Assembly: GCA_023227945.1 (NCBI GenBank)
Contig: JALOCC010000006.1
Span: 1-64,000 of the forward strand
Source: Candidatus Omnitrophota bacterium
Lineage (GTDB): Bacteria; Omnitrophota; Gorgyraeia; Duberdicusellales; 4484-171
Reading direction: 5' to 3'
Length of the DNA: 64,000 bases
Shown here: one piece after another, positions 36,672 to 44,708 of the stretch
How positions within the stretch are numbered: the stretch's first letter is position 1
Layout: every line of letters starts with the position of its first letter
The notes under the pieces: generated by a model
What the model saw: the letters and a program-made list of their open reading frames with translations, nothing else
What the model was told of the DNA's origin: nothing
The model's database searches: none
Made by a program: the position numbers and the translations under genes

Positions 36672-36699
36672 TTGATTTTTAGTGTTTGGGTGGTATAAT
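36672..36699 (+). promoter_or_regulatory. Sigma-70-type promoter upstream of pta
   Basis: TTGATT (36672-36677), a 16-base spacer and TATAAT (36694-36699). No closer promoter to pta was seen. Confidence 0.5.
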
Positions 36700-36716
36700 T
36701 AACAAGTTTTTTGGTG

Positions 36717-36846
36717 GCGCGAATAAACGCTAATTTTAACCTTGATAGCTTTATTAAGGTATAAACGCGAATACTCGCGAATGAGAAACAAATACTAATA
36801 AACTATTCGCGACAATTCGCGTTAGATTTGCGAAAATTCGCGTTTA
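36717..36846. repeat. Family B repeat, copy 4
   Basis: GCGAATAAACGCTAAT, an AACCTTGATAG…TTAAGGTATAAACGCGAAT core and mirrored ATTCGCG words. Shares the TTAAGGTATAAACGCGAAT string with copy 5 at 60659-60771. Confidence 0.86.
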
Positions 36847-36862
36847 CTGAAGGGAGGAATCT

Positions 36863-37810
36863 ATGAATCCGATTATCGAACGTATCAGGGCAAGAGCAAA
36901 ACAAAACCCAAAAAAAATAATCTTTCCGGAAGATAATGACGAACGGGTGCTTGAGGCGATAAAGTATATCGAAAAAGAACGCATTGCCATCCCCATGCTT
37001 CTTACTCACGATAACCTTGAACCGGAAAAGCAGGAAGAATTCGCCAACATTTTTTACGAGAGAAAGCAGGTAAAAGGCATAACCTTCGAAGAAGCCAGAG
37101 AAATGACTGAAAATCCTCTTAACTACGCTGCGATGATGGTTAAACGTGGTTATGCTGACGGCTTTGTTGCCGGCGCAAGATTAACGTCTTCTTCAGTAAT
37201 AAAAGCTTCTCTTAATTGCCTTGAACTGGATAGAAGCATTGGCCTTATTTCAAGTTGTTTTTTAATGGCTGTTCCAAATTGTGAATACGGAGAGCGAGGA
37301 GTATTTCTTTATGCTGATTGCGGAGTAATTCCGTATCCGACAAGCGAGCAGCTTGCAACGATTGCAATATCAACAGCGCGTTTTGCGAAAGAAATTTTAG
37401 AGTTTGACCCCAAAGTAGCGCTTTTAAGTTTCTCCACAAAGGGAAGCGCGGAAGGCAGGTGGGTTGATAAAATAAAGGAAGCAGTTGAGGTAGCTAAATC
37501 ACGAAACAGCGGCTTTGCTATAGATGGAGAGCTTCAGGTAGATGCGGCACTCGTTCCTGATGTTGCGAAAAGAAAGCTTGGCGACAGCGAAGTTGCGGGG
37601 CGTGCCAATGTTTTGATTTTTCCTAATCTTGATGCGGGTAATATTTGTTATAAAATAACCCAAAGGCTTGCGAATGCCCGCGCAGTTGGGCCTATAATTC
37701 TTGGCACAGTGCAACCGTGCAGCGACCTTTCGCGCGGCTGCGATGTAGATGATATTGTTGACTGTACGGCAGTTACAGTAATAAGAGCGCAAAAAGCCGC
37801 ACAAAAATAA
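36863..37810 (+). CDS. pta: Phosphate acetyltransferase
   Basis: Interconverts acetyl-CoA and acetyl phosphate. The 315-residue protein is the short, single-domain Pta form, with the start KIIFPEDNDERVLEA, GYADGFVAGA, VIPYPTSEQLA and FPNLDAGNICYKITQRLA. A strong GGAGG lies before the ATG. It is followed by ackA, so acetyl-CoA can be turned into acetate and ATP, the usual energy branch in fermenters. The two genes are separated by a hairpin that may regulate the second. Confidence 0.93.
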   Translation: MNPIIERIRARAKQNPKKIIFPEDNDERVLEAIKYIEKERIAIPMLLTHDNLEPEKQEEFANIFYERKQVKGITFEEAREMTENPLNYAAMMVKRGYADGFVAGARLTSSSVIKASLNCLELDRSIGLISSCFLMAVPNCEYGERGVFLYADCGVIPYPTSEQLATIAISTARFAKEILEFDPKVALLSFSTKGSAEGRWVDKIKEAVEVAKSRNSGFAIDGELQVDAALVPDVAKRKLGDSEVAGRANVLIFPNLDAGNICYKITQRLANARAVGPIILGTVQPCSDLSRGCDVDDIVDCTAVTVIRAQKAAQK

Positions 37811-37822
37811 GCCCGAAAAATG

Positions 37823-37904
37823 AACCCCGCCCTTCCAAAAGATAGGAAGGGCGGGGTAAAAATATCTCTACTAAAAAAATAATCTAAAGGAGGAAGGGCG
37901 GGGT
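37823..37904 (+). promoter_or_regulatory. Three-copy hairpin in the pta-ackA junction
   Basis: The sequence aaccccgcccttcc (37823-37836) is complementary to two downstream copies of ggaagggcggggt: 37845-37857 and 37892-37904. The near copy gives a hairpin without a long T-run. The far copy overlaps the Shine-Dalgarno and the GTG start of ackA. Pairing of the first copy with either would give two exclusive folds, one sequestering ackA initiation. Confidence 0.55.
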
Positions 37905-39003
37905 GAAAATACTAGTAATAAATTGCGGCAGTTCTTCCATAAAGTATAAACTTTATGAATTCCCCAGAAAAAAATTAATTACAAAGGGGTTAATTGAAAA
38001 AATCGGAGAAAAAAATTCTTCCATACAAAACCATTCGCAGGGAATAAAAGAATTATTTTCCCGCCTCGTTAAAAACAGGATACTAAAGGACATAAATGAA
38101 ATTGCTGCTATAGGCCACAGGGTTGTCCATGGCGGCGAAACATTCAAAAAGCCCACCGTAATAGATGCGCAAGTAATTGCGAAGATAAAAGACTGTATTG
38201 GCCTTGCTCCTTTGCATAATCCGGCAAATCTTGAGGGTATTCTTGGCTGTAAAGAAGTTTTACCCGAAATCCGCCAGGTTGCCGTGTTTGATACGGCATA
38301 CCATCAGACAATTCCCGACTACGCGTATTCTTACGCAATACCCGGAGAATATTACAAAAAATACGGAGTTAGAAAATACGGATTTCACGGCACATCCCAC
38401 CAGTTTGTTGCGCATAAATGCGCTGAGGTTTTAAATAAACCGTTGAATAAGCTAAAAATAATAACCTGTCATCTTGGAAACGGTTGCAGCATTGCTGCTG
38501 TGGATAGAGGAAAAGTAATAGATACTTCAATGGGCTTTACTCCACTGGAAGGCCTGATTATGGGTACACGCTGCGGCGATATTGATGTTGCAGCAGTTTT
38601 TTATATAATGGAAAAAGAACGCCTGACAATTCATCAAATGGATGAAATTCTAAACAGAAAGAGCGGGCTTTTGGGTGTTTCCGGCATAAGCAATGACATA
38701 AGAACGCTCAAAGAAGAGGTTAAAAAGAAAAATACATCTGCAAAACTTGCAATTGATATGTTTTTACACAGGATAAAAAAATATATAGGCGCGTATCATC
38801 TTATTTTAGATGGGGCTGATGCCGTATGTTTTACTGCCGGAATAGGTGAGAATAACCCGGCTATGATAAATAAGCTAAAAAAACATATCCGCAAAATATC
38901 ACGCAAGGTTAAAGTTTTGGTTGTGCCCACCGATGAAGAGCTGATGATTGCAAGTTTAACCTACGGGTTGCTTAATAATACATCCAAGCCGAAAAAAGAC
39001 TAA
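37903..39003 (+). CDS. ackA: Acetate kinase
   Basis: Makes ATP and acetate from acetyl phosphate and ADP. The 366-residue ASKHA-fold protein has the signature ILVINCGSSSIKYKLYEF at the N-terminus and MGFTPLEGLIMGTRCGDID in the centre, with KYGFHGTSHQFV and CHLGNGCSIAA. The GTG at 37903 is preceded by AGGAGGA. The start codon lies inside the third copy of the ggaagggcggggt word (see 37823). Sited with pta. Confidence 0.94.
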   Translation: MKILVINCGSSSIKYKLYEFPRKKLITKGLIEKIGEKNSSIQNHSQGIKELFSRLVKNRILKDINEIAAIGHRVVHGGETFKKPTVIDAQVIAKIKDCIGLAPLHNPANLEGILGCKEVLPEIRQVAVFDTAYHQTIPDYAYSYAIPGEYYKKYGVRKYGFHGTSHQFVAHKCAEVLNKPLNKLKIITCHLGNGCSIAAVDRGKVIDTSMGFTPLEGLIMGTRCGDIDVAAVFYIMEKERLTIHQMDEILNRKSGLLGVSGISNDIRTLKEEVKKKNTSAKLAIDMFLHRIKKYIGAYHLILDGADAVCFTAGIGENNPAMINKLKKHIRKISRKVKVLVVPTDEELMIASLTYGLLNNTSKPKKD

Positions 39004-39024
39004 TCTTAAATTACGGAGGTAATT

Positions 39025-39387
39025 ATGTTACGGACAATGTTGAAATCAAAAATTTACTACGCAACAGTAACAGAAGCGCAGCTTCATTATAAAGGAAGCA
39101 TTACTATAGATGAGGACATAATAGAAAAGGCAAATTTGCTGGTTCATGAAAAAGTCGAAGTCCTCAACATGAATAACGGCTCACGCATAGAAACCTATGT
39201 GATTTCCGGTAAACGCGGTAGCGGTATAATTTGTTTAAACGGCCCGGCAGCAAGGACCGGCATAAAAGGGGATAAGCTGGTTATATTAGCGTATGGTTTA
39301 TACGACGAAAATGAAATTAAGGGATTAAAGGCAAATTACGTGGAGCTTGACGATGCAAACAAAATTAAGAATATACACCTGGCCTGA
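39025..39387 (+). CDS. panD: Aspartate 1-decarboxylase
   Basis: Makes beta-alanine for pantothenate and CoA. The 120-residue pro-enzyme has the self-cleavage site Gly24-Ser25 in HYKGSITID, which gives the pyruvoyl cofactor, and the start MLRTMLKSKIYYATVTEAQL. A GGAGG lies before the ATG. It overlaps the peptide deformylase gene by 35 bases in another frame, so the two are co-translated. CoA supply fits with the neighbouring pta. Confidence 0.92.
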   Translation: MLRTMLKSKIYYATVTEAQLHYKGSITIDEDIIEKANLLVHEKVEVLNMNNGSRIETYVISGKRGSGIICLNGPAARTGIKGDKLVILAYGLYDENEIKGLKANYVELDDANKIKNIHLA

Positions 39388-39880
39388 GCGCATTTTATCT
39401 AAAAAATGCAGAAAAGTTTCCGTAGTGGACGATAAGATAAGGAAGATTATTGATGAGATGCGGCTTTTGATGATTGAAGGTAAAGGTGTTGGTATTGCTG
39501 CAAACCAGGTCGGGATTGATTTAAGATTGGCAGTTATTGAATTCGAAGATAAAATTTTTAAAATTGTCAATCCGCGCATATTAAAGAAAGAAGGGAAAGT
39601 CAAATTTTTAGAAGGCTGCCTTAGCTTCCCCGGTTTGGAAGTTGAAATCAACAGAGCGAAAAAAATATGGGTTTCTTATACTAACGAAAAGAATGAACCG
39701 GTTGACCTTGAGCTGGATGGCATATTCTCTATAGTATTTCAGCATGAGATAGATCATTTAGACGGTATATTGATAAGCGATAAAATATCATTCTGGAAGA
39801 AAATGAAAGTTGCCCCGCTGCTGAAGAAAATCAAAAAAGATACCAAAAATGAATTGTCTAAACAAGCAAAAAAATATTAA
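39353..39880 (+). CDS. def: Peptide deformylase
   Basis: Removes the formyl group from new proteins. From ATG 39353 the product has 175 residues with the three motifs: GVGIAANQ (45-52), EGCLSFPGL and QHEIDHLDG, which bind the metal through Cys and two His. An upstream TTG at 39347 is possible but not needed. The 5' end overlaps panD and the 3' end overlaps the small DUF6485 gene, so the run panD-def-39849-trxB is one dense unit. Confidence 0.92.
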   Translation: MQTKLRIYTWPERILSKKCRKVSVVDDKIRKIIDEMRLLMIEGKGVGIAANQVGIDLRLAVIEFEDKIFKIVNPRILKKEGKVKFLEGCLSFPGLEVEINRAKKIWVSYTNEKNEPVDLELDGIFSIVFQHEIDHLDGILISDKISFWKKMKVAPLLKKIKKDTKNELSKQAKKY

Positions 39881-40049
39881 CGATTGTAACTGTTCGTACG
39901 AGCCTTGTGCAAGAAAAGGTGTTTGTTGCGAGTGCCTGCGTTATCACCGCGCAAGTTCAGAACTTCCTGCCTGCTATTTTGCATCTGATGCCGAAAAAAC
40001 ATACGACCGTTCAATAAATCATTTTTTAAAAGTTAACAAAAATAAATGA
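39849..40049 (+). CDS. DUF6485-type small cysteine-rich protein
   Basis: A 66-residue protein whose core reads [20 protein letters not shown] followed by [12 protein letters not shown], the pattern of the DUF6485 family: seven or more Cys and one His that likely bind zinc or an iron-sulfur centre. The start at 39849 overlaps def by 32 bases in another frame; a later unusual start cannot be excluded. It overlaps the TrxB-like start by four bases (ATGA). A redox or metal role beside thioredoxin reductase is plausible but unproven. Confidence 0.78.
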   Translation: MNCLNKQKNINDCNCSYEPCARKGVCCECLRYHRASSELPACYFASDAEKTYDRSINHFLKVNKNK

Positions 40050-40978
40050 AAAAAACTATAGATTTAGCCATAATCGGCGGCGGTATCGCGGGAGTTAGCG
40101 CTGCTATTTATGCAAAGAGAGCAGGTTTAAATTTTTGTCTTTTTGAGCCGAAAGCAATCGGCGGCCAGCTCTTACTTATGGAAACTGTCGATAACTATAC
40201 GGGTATTTCTCTTGGTACAAAAGCAATAAACCTTGCCACACAGCTTGAAGATACCATAAAAGAATTACAGATAGAGGTGATACCCGAAGAAATATCAAAA
40301 TTTGAAATATCAGGCAAGCAGATTAATTTGACTACTTCTGAAAACTCATTTGTTGTTAATGCAGCTATAATTACAACCGGCGCATCTTTTAAGAAGCTTG
40401 GTGCAAGCCGTGAGGAGGAGCTTACCGGAAGAGGAGTTTCTTATTGTGCTATTTGTGATGGTTTTTTCTTCAAGAATAAAACTGTTGCGGTTGTCGGCGG
40501 CGGAAATAGCGCGGTTGAAGAAGCGTTATATCTTTCGAATATCTGCAGTAAAGTATATTTGATACATCGGCGCAAAGAATTACGTGCGATAGAATACCTG
40601 CAAAAAGAACTTTTACGTAAAAGTAATGTTGAAATTATTTTTGACACGGTTATCGAAGAGTTAAAGGGTGCGGATTGCCTTACGGGCGCAGGTATAAAAA
40701 ATACAATTACTGGGGTTTCCGGCACTCTTTCTCTAAATGGTTTATTTGTAGCCATAGGAGTAAACCCGAACACGCAAGCCTTTAAAGATGCAATATCGCT
40801 TGATGAATCCGGCTTTATTACTACTGATGAAGAAATGAAGACAAATCATAATTTTGTCTGGGCAGCAGGTGATTGCAGGAAACGCCCGCTACGGCAACTG
40901 GTAACCGCATCCAGTGAGGGGGCAATTTCTGCGGTGAGTGCTTATAAATACCTTAAAGGCGGGTATATTAGCGCATAA
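40046..40978 (+). CDS. trxB: Thioredoxin reductase-like flavoprotein
   Basis: A 310-residue FAD/NAD(P)H oxidoreductase. It has the FAD loop [12 protein letters not shown], the redox Cys pair Cys134-x2-Cys137 (CAICD), the second nucleotide loop [13 protein letters not shown] and the C-terminal [16 protein letters not shown] motif. CAIC in place of the common CATC occurs in several anaerobes. It would pass electrons to thioredoxin or to a glutaredoxin-like partner that is not encoded here. Translationally coupled to the gene before. Confidence 0.9.
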   Translation: MKKTIDLAIIGGGIAGVSAAIYAKRAGLNFCLFEPKAIGGQLLLMETVDNYTGISLGTKAINLATQLEDTIKELQIEVIPEEISKFEISGKQINLTTSENSFVVNAAIITTGASFKKLGASREEELTGRGVSYCAICDGFFFKNKTVAVVGGGNSAVEEALYLSNICSKVYLIHRRKELRAIEYLQKELLRKSNVEIIFDTVIEELKGADCLTGAGIKNTITGVSGTLSLNGLFVAIGVNPNTQAFKDAISLDESGFITTDEEMKTNHNFVWAAGDCRKRPLRQLVTASSEGAISAVSAYKYLKGGYISA

Positions 40979-41006
40979 TAAACAGATGGCAGATGGGAGG
41001 CGGTGA

Positions 41007-41957
41007 GTGAAAAAAACGATTTCGTTGCTGTTTAAACTTTTCGTAAGCCTTGCCATTCTTTTTGTTCTTTTTAAACTGGTCCCTTATAAAGAATTAATCG
41101 AAGTTTATAAAAAATCGCAAAAGCTGTATATTTATTTATCTTTTCTCGTCTTTATTCTTACTTCTGTGATTGGTGTTTTTCGTTGGCAGTTTCTTCTTCA
41201 TGCGCTTGGCGTAAAAGTTTCAACTAAAAACGCTTTCTCGTCCACCTTTGCAGGGCTTTTTTTTAACCTCATATTTCCTTCTTTTGTCGCCGGAGATATA
41301 TTTAAGGGCTTTAGCATATCAACGCACCACGGCCAGGCAAAAAAAGTTGCCTCCAGCGTTCTTATGGATAGATTTAGCGGCGCAATTGCGTTAGTTTTAG
41401 TTGCATTTTTTTCTTATATGTTCGGCAGGAATATTTTTCGGGAGAAAGAAGTCGCATTATCCCTTGGTTTATTATGTTTGGTCATCGGCATTGTTTCATG
41501 CATAATTTTCAGTAAAAGGATTTTTTCTTTTTTGCTTAAAATTCTGGGCAAAAACCATTCTTTAAAAAGCAAGTTGGTAGATTTTCACGACCATCTTTAT
41601 TTTTTCAGAAAAAATCCCTCAGTATTTCTAAAAAGCATGTATTTTTCTTTACCTATCCAGCTTCTTACTCCGCTTATGTTTTACGTAGGCTCAAAAGCAT
41701 TTGGGTTACATGTCAGCATGCTGTATTTTTTTATTCTGGTTCCCATAATAATGATGATAGCCTTAATTCCTATTACAATCGCCGGTGCAGGAACGCGCGA
41801 GGCAGCTTCAATTTACTTTTTTTCGCTAATCGGCATAGACAAAACCATAGGCTTAGGCCTTTCTCTTTTAAATTTAGCATTTACTATATTTGTGGGGTTA
41901 CTTGGAGGGCTTTTTTATGTTACTGTATATCATCGACGGCTTCAATCTCGTTCATAA
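41007..41957 (+). CDS. Lysylphosphatidylglycerol synthase/flippase-like transmembrane protein (UPF0104)
   Basis: A 316-residue polytopic membrane protein of the LPG_synthase_TM family, with about eight helices. Signature stretches are VIGVFRWQFLLHALG, FFNLIFPSFVAGDIFKGF and VLMDRFSGAIALV, followed by IPITIAGAGTREA. Family members flip lysyl-lipids or polyprenyl-linked sugars; no synthetase domain is fused here. GTG 41007 follows GGGAGG. The next gene starts inside its 3' end. Confidence 0.84.
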   Translation: MKKTISLLFKLFVSLAILFVLFKLVPYKELIEVYKKSQKLYIYLSFLVFILTSVIGVFRWQFLLHALGVKVSTKNAFSSTFAGLFFNLIFPSFVAGDIFKGFSISTHHGQAKKVASSVLMDRFSGAIALVLVAFFSYMFGRNIFREKEVALSLGLLCLVIGIVSCIIFSKRIFSFLLKILGKNHSLKSKLVDFHDHLYFFRKNPSVFLKSMYFSLPIQLLTPLMFYVGSKAFGLHVSMLYFFILVPIIMMIALIPITIAGAGTREAASIYFFSLIGIDKTIGLGLSLLNLAFTIFVGLLGGLFYVTVYHRRLQSRS

Positions 41958-42381
41958 AATACCTTCCGTAAAAAAATCAGACATTCCGCAGCTTGAACTT
42001 ATCCGTTATATAAAAAAACATAAACTTACCGGAAGCCTCAATAACAAAGTTATTGTTATCTTCGACGGCTCTGTAGAAATGCAGGCAAGAAATGAATCTG
42101 AATTCGAGGTAGTTTTTAGCGGCGAGCGAAGCGCCGATGACTTAATAAAGGCGAGAATAGATAAAATAAAAAATTCAAAATACCCCGTATCCGAGCTTGT
42201 TGTAGTAAGCGATGACCGCGAGATACGTGACTATGCAAAAAAACAAGGCGCAGTATCCCAGAGAATTGGGGATTTTATAAAGTCGACAAAACAAAGTATT
42301 AACGAAGAATCCAAAGATATCAGTTATCCATTGCAAAAAGAGATAACGGATGAGATGCGTAGGATATGGTTGAAAGAATAA
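41917..42381 (+). CDS. NYN domain (YacP-like) ribonuclease-fold protein
   Basis: A 154-residue protein of the YacP/Rae1 NYN family, related to PIN nucleases. The acidic sites are Asp in YIIDGFNLVH near the N-terminus, IFDGS in the middle and SDDREIRDYA later. Rae1 (YacP) of B. subtilis cuts mRNA on the ribosome. The ATG at 41917 has GGAGG upstream and is preferred to an earlier in-frame start at 41890. It overlaps the flippase-like gene by 41 bases. Confidence 0.82.
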   Translation: MLLYIIDGFNLVHKIPSVKKSDIPQLELIRYIKKHKLTGSLNNKVIVIFDGSVEMQARNESEFEVVFSGERSADDLIKARIDKIKNSKYPVSELVVVSDDREIRDYAKKQGAVSQRIGDFIKSTKQSINEESKDISYPLQKEITDEMRRIWLKE

Positions 42382-42390
42382 TAAACGTAA

Positions 42391-42467
42391 TGGCTGTCAG
42401 CCCTCAGTTTTCAGCTATCAGCAAAAAATCTTAACGCTGAAGACTGACGGCTGAAAGCTGGCAGCTA
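42391..42467. repeat. Intergenic repeat (TGGCTGTCAGC / GCTGAAAGC word)
   Basis: Left words gctgtcagccctcagttttc face gaagactgacggctgaaagc on the right, forming an imperfect hairpin between the NYN gene and the MBL gene. Single copy in the window. Confidence 0.72.
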
Positions 42468-42492
42468 TTTATTGTTTCTAGTCTGGACAAAA

Positions 42493-43248
42493 ATGAGTTA
42501 TATTAAGTTTCTTGGAACCGCCGGTGCGAGATTTGTAATGATTAGGCAGCTTCGTTCATCTGCCGGTATTTGGTTTTCCTATAAATCAACAAACGTATTT
42601 ATTGACCCCGGGCCGGGCGCTTTGGTGCGTTGCGGCAGCAGCCGGCCGAAACTGGATCCGGCAAATCTGGATGCGATAATCCTAACCCACAAACATCTCG
42701 ACCACGCCGGTGACATAAACGCAATGATAGAGGCTATGACCGAGGGTGGGTTTAAAAAAAGAGGAGTGCTTTTTCTGCCCAAGGATGCGCTGGGGGAGGG
42801 TGGCGTTATCTTTTCGTATTTAAAAGATTTTCCGGAAAAAAAAGTTATGCTTGAAAAAGGAAATTTCTCGGTAGGAGATATCAAGTTTGAAGTTCCCATA
42901 AAAAATCTCCATCCTGTTGAAACTTACGGATTGAAATTTAAAGCAGGTAACGAAGTAATTTCACTTGTTTCCGACACTGATTATTTCGAAGATTTAATCG
43001 ATGCCTACAAGGATTCAACTGTGTTAATTCTTAATGTTGTTTTTTATCAAAAGCGTGACGATATCCAACATTTATGTCTTGAAGAAGCGCTGGAAATCAT
43101 CAAAAAAATAAAACCCAAAAAAGCAATAATTACGCATTTTGGTATGACGCTCTTACAGGCAAAGCCGCATATCCTTGAAGAAAAAATACGGGAAAGTTTA
43201 AAAATGGACATAAGTTTTGCCTATGATGGTATGAAAATAGAGTTTTAG
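42493..43248 (+). CDS. MBL-fold metallo-hydrolase
   Basis: A 251-residue metallo-beta-lactamase-fold protein. The metal motif is THKHLDHAGD, the FIDPGPGALVR turn is that of tRNase Z/UlaG-like hydrolases, and VSDTDYFED and ITHFGM give later metal ligands. It is closest in layout to RNase Z-like or UlaG-like cytoplasmic hydrolases. ATG 42493 is preferred over the in-frame ATG at 42472, which lies at the repeat's edge. Substrate unknown. Confidence 0.8.
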   Translation: MSYIKFLGTAGARFVMIRQLRSSAGIWFSYKSTNVFIDPGPGALVRCGSSRPKLDPANLDAIILTHKHLDHAGDINAMIEAMTEGGFKKRGVLFLPKDALGEGGVIFSYLKDFPEKKVMLEKGNFSVGDIKFEVPIKNLHPVETYGLKFKAGNEVISLVSDTDYFEDLIDAYKDSTVLILNVVFYQKRDDIQHLCLEEALEIIKKIKPKKAIITHFGMTLLQAKPHILEEKIRESLKMDISFAYDGMKIEF

Positions 43249-43252
43249 AGCA

Positions 43253-43281
43253 TTGACAAACTTATTCTTTTGGTTTATTCT
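43253..43281 (+). promoter_or_regulatory. Sigma-70-type promoter for corA
   Basis: TTGACA (43253-43258), an ideal 17-base spacer and TATTCT (43276-43281), ending 39 bases before the corA ATG. Confidence 0.72.
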
Positions 43282-43320
43282 GTCCTATGCTAGTAAAGTC
43301 ACTAATAAAAATTTAAATAT

Positions 43321-44370
43321 ATGTCAAAATCAGAGAAAAGAAAATTCCAGCGAATAATCTTAAAGCCTGCCGCAACCGTAAGCAAGGAACCTGTAAAGAT
43401 TACGGTAATCGATTACAACGAAACAGATTACCAGTATAAAGAGGTCTCTTCCGTAGATGAATGTCAGACATTTAGGGATAAACCCACTGTTACCTGGATA
43501 AATGTTGAAGGTATACACCGGCCAGATATACTCGAGAAGCTTGCCAACTGCTTTAACCTCCATCCGCTTATCCTTGAAGACATAGGCGATATTGAACAAC
43601 GCCCTAAAATGGAGGATTTGGAAAGCTATATTTATGTAGTTTTAAAGATGCTTTCTTATGATGTTGAAAATGCAGAAATAGAAATAGAACAGATAAGTTT
43701 GGTTGTCGGGCATAATTTCGTAATTTCTTTTCAGGAAACAGTCGGAGATGTATTTGACCCGGTAAGAGACCGCATAAAAAATGCCAAAGGCCGCATAAGG
43801 AAAATGGGCGCAGACTACCTGGCTTACGCGCTGGTTGATGCTATTGTAGACCATTATTTTAAGATACTTGATGAATTCGGAGAAAAAATAGAATTTTTGG
43901 AAGAAGAAATCATAACCCGTCCGGATCAGCTTGTACTTAAGGAAATCTACCATCTAAAGCGGGAAATAATATTCCTGCGTAAAGTTATTTTTCCTCTAAA
44001 AGAGATGCTTCGTTCGCTTGAAAGAAGCGATTCGCCGCTTATCAAAGAGCCGACAAGAATTTATTTCAGAGATATTTACGACCACGTTATACAGGTTGCT
44101 GATTCAATGGAAATGTTTCGAGAAATGCTTACCGGAATGGTTGAAGCCTATCTTTCCAGCTTAAGTAATAAATTAAACGAGGTAATGAAGGTTTTAACCG
44201 TAATTGCCACCATATTTATGCCTCTTACTTTTGTTACCGGAATATTCGGAATGAACTTCAGGTATATTCCCGGTCTCGAAAGAGCCTGGGGTTTTCCTAT
44301 AGCTGTTATCCTTATGCTTGCAATCGCTATCTACATGCTTCAATACTTCAAAAAGAAAACCTGGCTTTGA
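43321..44370 (+). CDS. corA: Magnesium/cobalt transporter CorA
   Basis: A pentameric divalent-cation channel. The 349-residue protein has a long cytoplasmic N-terminal domain with coiled-coil helices (about 1-285) and two C-terminal membrane helices. The pore signature GMNF follows the first helix (FVTGIFGMNF). The length is usual. It has its own promoter and is followed by the tRNA-Glu gene, so it is likely monocistronic or read through into the tRNA. Confidence 0.93.
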   Translation: MSKSEKRKFQRIILKPAATVSKEPVKITVIDYNETDYQYKEVSSVDECQTFRDKPTVTWINVEGIHRPDILEKLANCFNLHPLILEDIGDIEQRPKMEDLESYIYVVLKMLSYDVENAEIEIEQISLVVGHNFVISFQETVGDVFDPVRDRIKNAKGRIRKMGADYLAYALVDAIVDHYFKILDEFGEKIEFLEEEIITRPDQLVLKEIYHLKREIIFLRKVIFPLKEMLRSLERSDSPLIKEPTRIYFRDIYDHVIQVADSMEMFREMLTGMVEAYLSSLSNKLNEVMKVLTVIATIFMPLTFVTGIFGMNFRYIPGLERAWGFPIAVILMLAIAIYMLQYFKKKTWL

Positions 44371-44393
44371 TAGCAGTTTTAATTAGCTAAACC

Positions 44394-44471
44394 GGCCCCA
44401 TCGTCTAGCTTGGCCTAGGATGTCAGCTTCTCAAGCTGAATACACCGGTTCAAATCCGGTTGGGGCTGCCA
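44394..44471 (+). tRNA. tRNA-Glu (CTC anticodon)
   Basis: A 78-base cloverleaf with an encoded CCA end. Acceptor GGCCCCA pairs with TGGGGCT; the anticodon arm TCAGC-TTCTCAA-GCTGA places CTC at 44430-44432; the T arm is CCGGTTCAAATCCGG. The final 17 bases before the tail are duplicated at 44621-44637. It is the only tRNA found in the window. Confidence 0.95.
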
Positions 44472-44475
44472 TAAA

Positions 44476-44508
44476 AAATCCTCACCATTTTTTGGTGGGG
44501 ATTTTTTT
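44476..44508 (+). terminator. Rho-independent terminator after tRNA-Glu
   Basis: AAATCCTCACCA pairs with TGGTGGGGATTT (one G-T pair), followed by a run of T. It immediately follows the CCA end. Confidence 0.85.
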
Positions 44509-44620
44509 ATGTATGCCCCACTGATTTGAATCCAGCGTACGAAGTACCCCGGTTCTAACCGCTAGAATCCAGCCTTTCCTAAAAGCGGTTCCACGAGCTC
44601 CGCCTGTGGCGGGACGAGTG

Positions 44621-44637
44621 AAATCCGGTTGGGGCTG
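44621..44637 (+). repeat. Duplicated tRNA-Glu 3' end (possible att scar)
   Basis: AAATCCGGTTGGGGCTG is an exact 17-base copy of tRNA positions 44452-44468 (T arm and acceptor strand). Duplicated tRNA 3' ends are the usual signature of integration by a tyrosine recombinase. The 150 bases between carry no gene, so the element would have been lost or the copy arose otherwise. Confidence 0.7.
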
Positions 44638-44708
44638 TTGCTTTCTTAACCTTCTGTGATATATTGTTACAGAGGGTTTTATTGAATTTAATAATAAAAA
44701 AGGGGAGT

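Larger units (their letters stand above)
36402..36862. other. Gene-free region before pta: two repeats and a promoter
   Basis: The spacer contains a family A repeat (36485-36640), a likely promoter (36672-36699) and a family B repeat (36717-36846). The rest shows no reading frame of note. The transcript of pta would start inside it with a leader of about 155 bases that is mostly family B repeat, so the repeat is likely to be transcribed. Confidence 0.7.

Noticed and set aside
44510..44640. Second tRNA gene at the duplicated 3' end
   Set aside because: Only the T arm and acceptor strand are copied; no D arm or anticodon arm can be folded.
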